Part shown: positions 18,891-24,220 of the stretch, in pieces | Numbering within the stretch: position 1 is the first letter of the stretch | Layout of the letters: every line of letters starts with the position of its first letter | From: Chara braunii | Taxonomy: Eukaryota; Streptophyta; Charophyceae; Charales; Characeae | DNA: 24,220 nt | Direction of reading: 5' to 3' | Assembly: GCA_003427395.1 (NCBI GenBank) | Contig: BFEA01000301.1 | Coordinates: forward strand, 1,048,142 to 1,072,361 | Notes under the pieces: model-generated | Seen by the model: the letters and a program-made list of their open reading frames with translations, nothing else | What the model was told of the DNA's origin: nothing | The model's database searches: none | Position numbers and translations under genes: made by a program

Positions 18891-19107
18891 TCCCCCCAAC
18901 CAACCGTAAGTCCACTCCTCTTCCAATCACCATGTCTGCTCACAACAACCACACCAACGTGTCGGTCCCGATTTTAAAATCAGTCCCACCAAGGACCATT
19001 TTGGGACTAGGTGAGACTGATTTTAAGATCGGGACCGACATGATGGTGTGGTTATTGTGAGCGGGGTTGGTGATTGGAGGAGGCATGGACTTCGGTTGGT
19101 CGGGGGT
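18891..19107. other. Long imperfect hairpin (about 217 nt, arms near 100 bp)
   Basis: The left arm 18891-18990 is complementary to the right arm 19010-19107 around a loop of about 20 nt. Visible matches include GTCGGTCCCGAT with ATCGGGACCGAC, TTTTAAAATCAGTC with GACTGATTTTAAGA, AACCACACCA with TGGTGTGGTT, CCAATCACCA with TGGTGATTGG, and AACCAACCG with CGGTTGGT. It lies between DR1 and DR2. Candidates are a foldback or MITE-type transposon, a small-RNA precursor, or the centre of a composite element. Confidence 0.9.
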
Positions 19108-19108
19108 A

Positions 19109-19506
19109 CTACCTGCAGAGAACGCAAAGAAAACAAGTTCAACGAAAGCAGTACAATCTCATACTCAAGTCAGACCGTTCTATTCACATGCATGACTCAC
19201 ACGACTTTCCTCTATCTTTTCTTTCGAACATTCAAAACAAACAGGGTCAAACAAAGTGTGGGTTCACACAAATGTGAAGGAAAAACTAAGTCAATCAACT
19301 GATCTTGAGTGAAGTTTGGTCCGACTCACTCAAGAAAGTCGAGTAATATTCCAATCAAAAGAAAATGATCACCGTTGAATATGAAATATGCGGCTCACAA
19401 CTCCACAAGTTGTGACCTTTCTCCTGAAAGACGGTCCACGTCATCCCTCAAATACTCAAAAGAACAAAGGTTATGCCACAAAAAATCTTAAGTGAGATAG
19501 CCCTTC
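19109..19506. repeat. Direct repeat DR2 (about 398 bp)
   Basis: Partner of DR1 in the same orientation. It starts at CTACCTGCAGAG, 2 bp after the long hairpin, and ends where the old X fragment begins (GCGCCAACTGTA at 19509). DR1-hairpin-DR2 has the layout of a miniature terminal-repeat element, but I find no TG...CA ends, primer-binding site or polypurine tract that fits. Confidence 0.9.
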
Positions 19507-19508
19507 AG

Positions 19509-19630
19509 GCGCCAACTGTACTTTCCGTGGTCCCCTACGACAAGATAGGTTCTTGAGGGGCACAACTTGCCTTGCCTAAGGGGCTATCACCACCCTCAGG
19601 GGTGTATGCCTACTGAGCTATTAACCCACG
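19509..19630. mobile_element. Old X-family fragment (X4) split by X2
   Basis: GCGCCAACTGTACTTTCCGT, then CCCCTACGACAAGATAGG and CACCCTCAGGGGTGTAT, match the fragment at 17039-17160 and, more distantly, 1455-1570 of X1. It breaks off at GAGCTATTAACCCACG, exactly where the younger copy X2 begins. Confidence 0.75.
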
Positions 19631-20362
19631 TTGTCGAGCGCATCGGTGCGGCACCGCACAAGGCAGCACGGGACCCTCTCGGCCGCGTCACACAGGAGTT
19701 GGTCTAAATCCTCGTCGTGAATATACATGGAGGTTCCGCAAGCCGCTCCGGCCGAGTGCACCAGCCATACCTCCCGCGAGCCCCTACGACAGGATAGGGC
19801 CTACGCGAGGCACGACCTTCCTCCAACTTACGGGAGTTGTCACCTCCCTTCGGTGGGCGTATCCCCGCCGAGCTACCAGTCCACAGTACGAAAGCTGATC
19901 AGTTGCAATCGTAGAGGTGGACCAGCCGAGGGTGTTTCTCGTTCGCTGTAGTATAGGGGGTACGCGAGGTCCTACGCCTCTATCGGACCCTCACGCGAAC
20001 CGACGCACTGGGGAGGCTGAAATCGCAAGCGCGACTCAACGTCGGTCGACCAGGACGTATCCCACTCACCACGCGTACACCACATTACGAATACAAAAAT
20101 AAAACACACACACACACATCAAACAATGCGACAATACTCCTAGTCCCTGCAGTAGCCATACCATAACCTTTTGAACCGGAAATCGGATAGGCGACGTGCG
20201 TGAGACTTAGTATAAAACCGCGCGGACACAGGGCCTACTCCTATCGATTGGCAATGCAATCATATGCAAGCAGTCGTAATGACGGCGTACTATGTAGTGT
20301 TCATAATCAAGCGGTCCCTAGTGGATCCAAGTACCGCTCATGACACTCAAGTGTCAATCTCG

Positions 20363-20448
20363 AAGTATCGCGATGGTCAACCCCGTCACGATATTGCACG
20401 ACTCAAAGTATCGCGATGGTCAACCCCTTCACGATATTGCGCGACCCT
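20363..20448. repeat. 43-bp tandem duplication specific to X2
   Basis: AAGTATCGCGATGGTCAACC occurs at 20363 and 20406, each followed by CACGATATTGC. X1 has one diverged version at about 2062-2100. Each unit can fold with TATCG pairing CGATA. Confidence 0.92.
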
Positions 20449-21390
20449 CGCGACACTTCCGACCCTTAGGCTGAGTGTCTCGGTGGGCAGGGCAAATAGG
20501 CTCTGTGCGGGGGGTAATCCCTTCCACGCAGAGTCTAGGACCTGGGATGTCCTGGACAAGGACCTCGAATCCAGGCCCAGGACCAAAGTCCAACTGAAAA
20601 AACCCTCAAAAAATATACAGCAATAAAGAAGGTTTTTCCTTCTTCTCTCAGTGCATAATCTGTCTAACCCCTGTGCATGGTCACAATAGATCGTGTGAAC
20701 ACTCAAGCCATAAATATATACAGGACGATCACTTCTCACAGTCACAGTGGGACTCCTCTCAGCCATATATATATGTGATCGCATGCAGCCACATCCAGAG
20801 TCCGAACCACAATCATACCTGCAATCACATCAAAGATTCAACAAAAGTCCACTCACTACATGGTACCAACTTCAATCATTCTCTGCCCTCATACCCCTTG
20901 TTTTAGCCATGCAAGCCTCACTCTTGTGCAACTCCTCAAAATAAAATACTCAGTACTTTTCTTTAAATGACCATTCAAATAAAGTCTGGCGAAAACACAA
21001 CAAAACGGTTCAAATTACAAGACTAAAGCCTTTAGGCTCAGTGGCAGGAGTGGATTGGAGTTGAATCGTAAACCGACGAATCAGCAACCGACATGTTATC
21101 AATGATAACAGAAGATGATCCTCGTAGGATCGAGCTGAATCTAGCCCAAGTCCTGAATCAATCGATTAAGAAGACCTGAAACACTAAACATGTCAATCCT
21201 CAAGCTAAATTCATAAGTGTATGGAGCGTACAGATCCATAACACATCCTCACCCAAGACCCTTCTACAAGCTAAGCCTAGACCTGCCTCTAAGCTAGTGT
21301 CCAACGTCAGGCAGACCTATGGCAGCATTTCCCCCTATTCAGGGTGGATTGCCAAAATTGCCACATGTCAAAATATAATCCAACTCCTTT

Positions 21391-21700
21391 AACTAAGGAA
21401 CTTTCGGCAGCGCTCCCCGTAGAAAAAGTGTCTTTCCAATCTTTATATCAGCCTGAATATGAAGCCAGAAATAATCTTCAACTTTCCAAAGTCCACCTCT
21501 TTGTCTAATTCTCTAAATTAGTAAAAATTTGGGCAGCACTCCCTTTAGAAAATGAGACTTTCCAGATTTTTACTAAGTCATATATAAAATTTCGACAAAT
21601 TTAACTTTGAAAAGTCAATTTCTAGACGAATTCCTTGGATTTGCAGGAATTTCGGCAGCACTTCCCGTAGAGAAAGTGGCTTACCAATATTTATACAAAC
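21391..21700. repeat. Three-unit version of the 122-bp repeat in X2
   Basis: The TTTCGGCAGCRCTYCCC box recurs at 21397, 21524 and 21646 (spacing 127 and 122 bp). These units resemble the first, fifth and sixth units of the array in X1, so the middle units were lost here or gained there. Confidence 0.85.
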
Positions 21701-22070
21701 CCGAGTATAAAAATTAATGCAGAAAATACAAAAATTGACCTAAGTAAAATAAAAATTAACTCAGAAAACGCAGAAATTAAACTAACTCCTATCGCTTTAG
21801 CACGTGGCGAGCCTTTAAAGCAACTACTTATCAAACTGAAACTCAGACTAAGTAGTAGTCTCACTCAGTCACATGCAAGCCAAATCACAAAGGTAAGTAC
21901 TCTCACCAACCCAAATCACCTTTGACAAACAATAGTTTGTAGTCTTTCAATTTTTTATCCCTTTATCCCCTGCTTACATAGGGCATCGAGTTAGGCCATT
22001 CATCTTTGAAACAATGTCAATTCTTTGCCATAGTTATACACGAACAGGTTGCACAACTATTTTTCTCTTC

Positions 22071-22790
22071 ATTGAACTGACATTTCGTTAAAACTTATAT
22101 TTTTTTCTAAAATCGCGAAATCGAAGTCCTTATTTTTTGTCGAAAACAAACCTTTTTTTTTAATAAATATGACATATATAATCCTATGGTACTATGCTGC
22201 ACATATGCAAATTTTATGTCAGTTTTGTTTGATTTTCTTCAGTTTGCTCTTTTTTTGTGACTCGGCCATTAATTTACGTTCAAAATTAGTTTATTTTCGC
22301 AACTTTGCTCGTGTCTATCATTTTTGTGTCGTATATTTGTTGTTATTATTTGATGTTTTGTTGCTTTTTTTTTCATGCATATATCCACTTCACGTGTATG
22401 GGGCACTTCATGCTTTGTTTTTTTGGCCTTTGTGTAGTTTTTCCTATTTTGTGTGCGACAGTACCTCATTTTGTTCATTATTTCTCTATTTTTTCTTCCT
22501 AGCTTGTGGATTTTGTGCATTCATTGTTCTATTGTAATGTGCAGTGTAACATAAATACTTTTCTAGTTTGCACGTGTCTGTTCATGTTTAGTGTGTTACT
22601 TGTCTATTTTACTTCTGGCTACGATTGAATTGTCATTGATTCGTCCTCTAATGAGTAGCTTCGTTTTGTAACAAACAAATTTATTCAGTTGATTGGTATG
22701 TTTTCGAATATTGTACAATCCCTTTTTGGAATTAGCATATATTTTTGTATTGTAGTCGTGGCACTGTGTCTGCTGCACACACGCATAATA
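22071..22790. other. AT-rich, T-biased stretch without a gene
   Basis: Strongly T-biased on the plus strand. A 122-codon Phe/Cys/Leu-rich frame (22169-22537) looks hydrophobic, but that follows from T-rich codons and is not convincing as a gene. Confidence 0.5.
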
Positions 22791-22824
22791 TACACACACA
22801 CACATACACACTTCAAGGTACACC

Positions 22825-22825
<1 letters not shown>

Positions 22826-22881
<56 letters not shown>
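22826..22881. repeat. (CA)n microsatellite
   Basis: About 28 uninterrupted CA dinucleotides, preceded by shorter interrupted CA runs from 22776. The reading Thr-His-Thr-His is an artefact. Confidence 0.95.
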
Positions 22882-22883
<2 letters not shown>

Positions 22884-22908
22884 TGCAAACACATGCATCT
22901 ATGTATAA

Positions 22909-23217
22909 GATGAATGTGTCTGTTGCCACATTAAGGACAGTCGTACACGTCTCTGCTCCAACCAGTTCATGGGGTACAAAACTTTTCTCTCCAAACTTTG
23001 CTGAAGATGAATGTGTCTGTTGCCAGAGTAAGGACAATCGTACACGTCTCTGCTCCAACCAGTTCATGGGGTACAAAACTTCTCTCCAAACTTTGCTAAA
23101 CACATGCATCGACGATATAGTTTACGGGGTACAAAACTTTTCTCTCCAAACTATGCTAAAGACGAATGTGTCCGTTGCCACAGTAAGGACATTCGTACAC
23201 GTCTCTGCTCCAACCAG
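22909..23217. repeat. About 97-bp tandem repeat with a partial unit
   Basis: GAATGTGTCTGTTGCCA recurs at about 22912, 23009 and 23164, followed by GTACACGTCTCTGCTCCAAC. Between the last two full units a shorter copy carries only the GGGTACAAAACTTTTCTCTC half. Frames running through it reflect the repeat. Confidence 0.9.
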
Positions 23218-23396
23218 TAGAAAATGTCACTGCTACCTTCCCCCTCACATGTGTACTTTTTTCTATCGAAAATAACGTCTAACGTATCATCCCGATGTTC
23301 GACGGTCTATGATATCTCTTCATAATTGTCAAACAGACAATGAACATGACTGTGCACTAAGCATTCTATCCTTATTTCAAGCTCTTTCCTTAGAGC

Positions 23397-23687
23397 ATGA
23401 TCATGGGATATTCGAGTTTTGAAACGCCCAAGCGATCCGGCGATTGTAGGGTTGTTGAATGCTTCCTGAGACGTAAGTGTGTCATTGTGAAATTCCTCCC
23501 TAGCAATGAACAACGCGTTTATTTTTCTACCATTCACCTTGGCCGCTGTGAAAAGTGTCACAACGGTGGTGTTACGATTCAACACCCGGATTCGTCCATA
23601 AAAATCTACAAAGATCGGAAACTGTATGTGTGGTTTCCCGATGCAAAACCAAACACATTATTTGACGTGTCTCCTGTCCTGCTGTGA
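23397..23687 (+). CDS. Unrecognised small ORF (96 codons)
   Basis: Opens MIMGYSSFETPKRSGDCRVV and contains a CEKCHNGG stretch. I do not recognise it. The opposite strand is also open over nearly the same span (23307-23585), so chance is a serious possibility. Without a domain, splice sites or a promoter I only note that it is one of the few frames here with balanced amino-acid composition. Confidence 0.2.
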   Translation: MIMGYSSFETPKRSGDCRVVECFLRRKCVIVKFLPSNEQRVYFSTIHLGRCEKCHNGGVTIQHPDSSIKIYKDRKLYVWFPDAKPNTLFDVSPVLL

Positions 23688-23710
23688 CCATTATTCCTTG
23701 CTGGGAACCC

Positions 23711-24070
23711 CTATGAATCTTGGTCCTCCGAATTCTCACACTGAGGAACAATCCAAGATTCGGGACAATCAGCAGAAAACCAAAATTGTAATTCAATTGT
23801 CATGACGTTGAATATTTGGAATCGTTGATTACAACGAGTAGGATCCTCAGAGGCTATATGCCCAGCAACCATTCTATCTCTCTGGTTGAAGATATAGTCC
23901 GATGCCATTAGGAAACTAGTGGTTGAATTGACTTGACTCAATTTATTATTATAGAGAATTATTGTATCAAGTTTTGAATGTTCTCGATAAACTAGTAGGT
24001 TTATATAGGACCACGCCCGAATGTAAAAACACGCTCCACAAAACGGAAGTTTCATTTTGCTGAATATCAA
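23711..24070 (-). CDS. Unrecognised minus-strand ORF (119 codons)
   Basis: Starts with ATG near 24070 and ends with a stop at 23711. Composition is balanced (for example MVAGHIASEDPTRCNQRF in the middle, an acidic CENSEDQDS end), with a hydrophobic start. It is not built from repeats. It could be an exon of a minus-strand gene running off the right edge, or chance. No domain recognised. Confidence 0.25.
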   Translation of the reverse strand: MIFSKMKLPFCGACFYIRAWSYINLLVYREHSKLDTIILYNNKLSQVNSTTSFLMASDYIFNQRDRMVAGHIASEDPTRCNQRFQIFNVMTIELQFWFSADCPESWIVPQCENSEDQDS

Positions 24071-24220
24071 AATAGTATAGAAGTCAAGTCGGGCATATGA
24101 TGAATATGAAAGTATTACCGCCGAGAACCCTTTCCACTTTCACAAGTGCTGTGTGTCCGAGACTCTTCAAAAGACCAGGTCAAGTTCAATCCAAAATCAC
24201 GCACAAAACAGACATGCACA

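Larger units (their letters stand above)
19632..22070. mobile_element. Second copy of the X element (X2), 3'-truncated
   Basis: Begins TGTCGAGCGCATCGGTGCGG, as X1 does at 1313, and follows X1 in the same orientation and order to CGAACAGGTTGCACAACTA. There the match ends, at 22070 (X1 about 4164). Similarity is high in the first 600 bp and patchy after. It lacks three of six 122-bp units and keeps only one degenerate shared-loop hairpin (about 21990-22020). The right 4.6 kb of X1 is absent. Open frames up to 120 codons do not correspond between the two copies, which argues against coding. Confidence 0.88.

Noticed and set aside
19509-19530. GGCGCCAACTGT as a retroelement primer-binding site
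   Set aside because: It resembles TGGCGCC-type sites, but it lies inside a repeat block also present without that word in X1 and X2, and no LTR end adjoins it.
22169-22537. Hydrophobic 122-codon membrane-like protein
   Set aside because: Phe/Leu/Cys richness follows from the T-rich sequence; no start context, domain or homologous copy.
22596-23275. Frames with Thr-His or Cys-Val repeats
   Set aside because: Translation of the CA microsatellite and adjacent tandem repeat.

Overview
This is non-bacterial DNA: it has no dense, operon-like coding. It is dominated by satellites, microsatellites, nested dispersed repeats and very many short inverted repeats, with one 785-base assembly gap (11799-12583) and two isolated N bases. 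The only gene I recognise is a plant-type trihelix (Myb/SANT-like) protein at about 13.9-16.1 kb. Its domain order and C-terminal tail resemble the large trihelix family I recall from the charophyte alga Chara braunii. I therefore infer a streptophyte nuclear genome, most likely Chara or a relative. This placement is inference; nothing was searched.

Layout. 1-1312 is a satellite with an exact 91-bp period. It is interrupted at 1313 and resumes in phase at 8835, so 1313-8834 is an inserted non-coding element of about 7.5 kb, here called X1. X1 contains a 122-bp tandem array (3125-3800), eight hairpins sharing one loop but with different, mutually compensating stems (4081-4765), and a second hairpin series at roughly 200-bp spacing (5881-7462). 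It ends in a strong hairpin (8802-8827). After two more satellite units come a purine tract (9066-9325), a pyrimidine-rich stretch, and a hairpin-dense region (9745-12619) split by the gap. A 26-bp tandem repeat follows (12699-12802).

The trihelix gene lies between CT and GA microsatellites. It appears to have an N-terminal exon (13900-14376), an intron-like AT-rich stretch, and a main exon with the DNA-binding domain. The domain is broken by two opposite single-base indels in A homopolymers, which cancel outside a stretch of about 140 bp.

The right third is made of repeats. There is an old X-family fragment (about 17011-17340), a perfect 56-bp tandem duplication (17729-17840), and a pair of roughly 400-bp direct repeats (18386-18790, 19109-19506) bracketing a hairpin of about 217 nt (18891-19107). 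A second old X fragment (19509-19630) is split by a younger, 3'-truncated X copy, X2 (19632-22070). The end holds AT-rich DNA, a CA microsatellite, a roughly 100-bp tandem repeat, and two weak ORFs of unknown meaning.

The most unusual property is that X-family copies, and repeat units within them, differ in ways that preserve base pairing (compensatory changes and G-T wobbles). This suggests the element is, or was, under selection as structured RNA or DNA although it encodes no recognisable protein.
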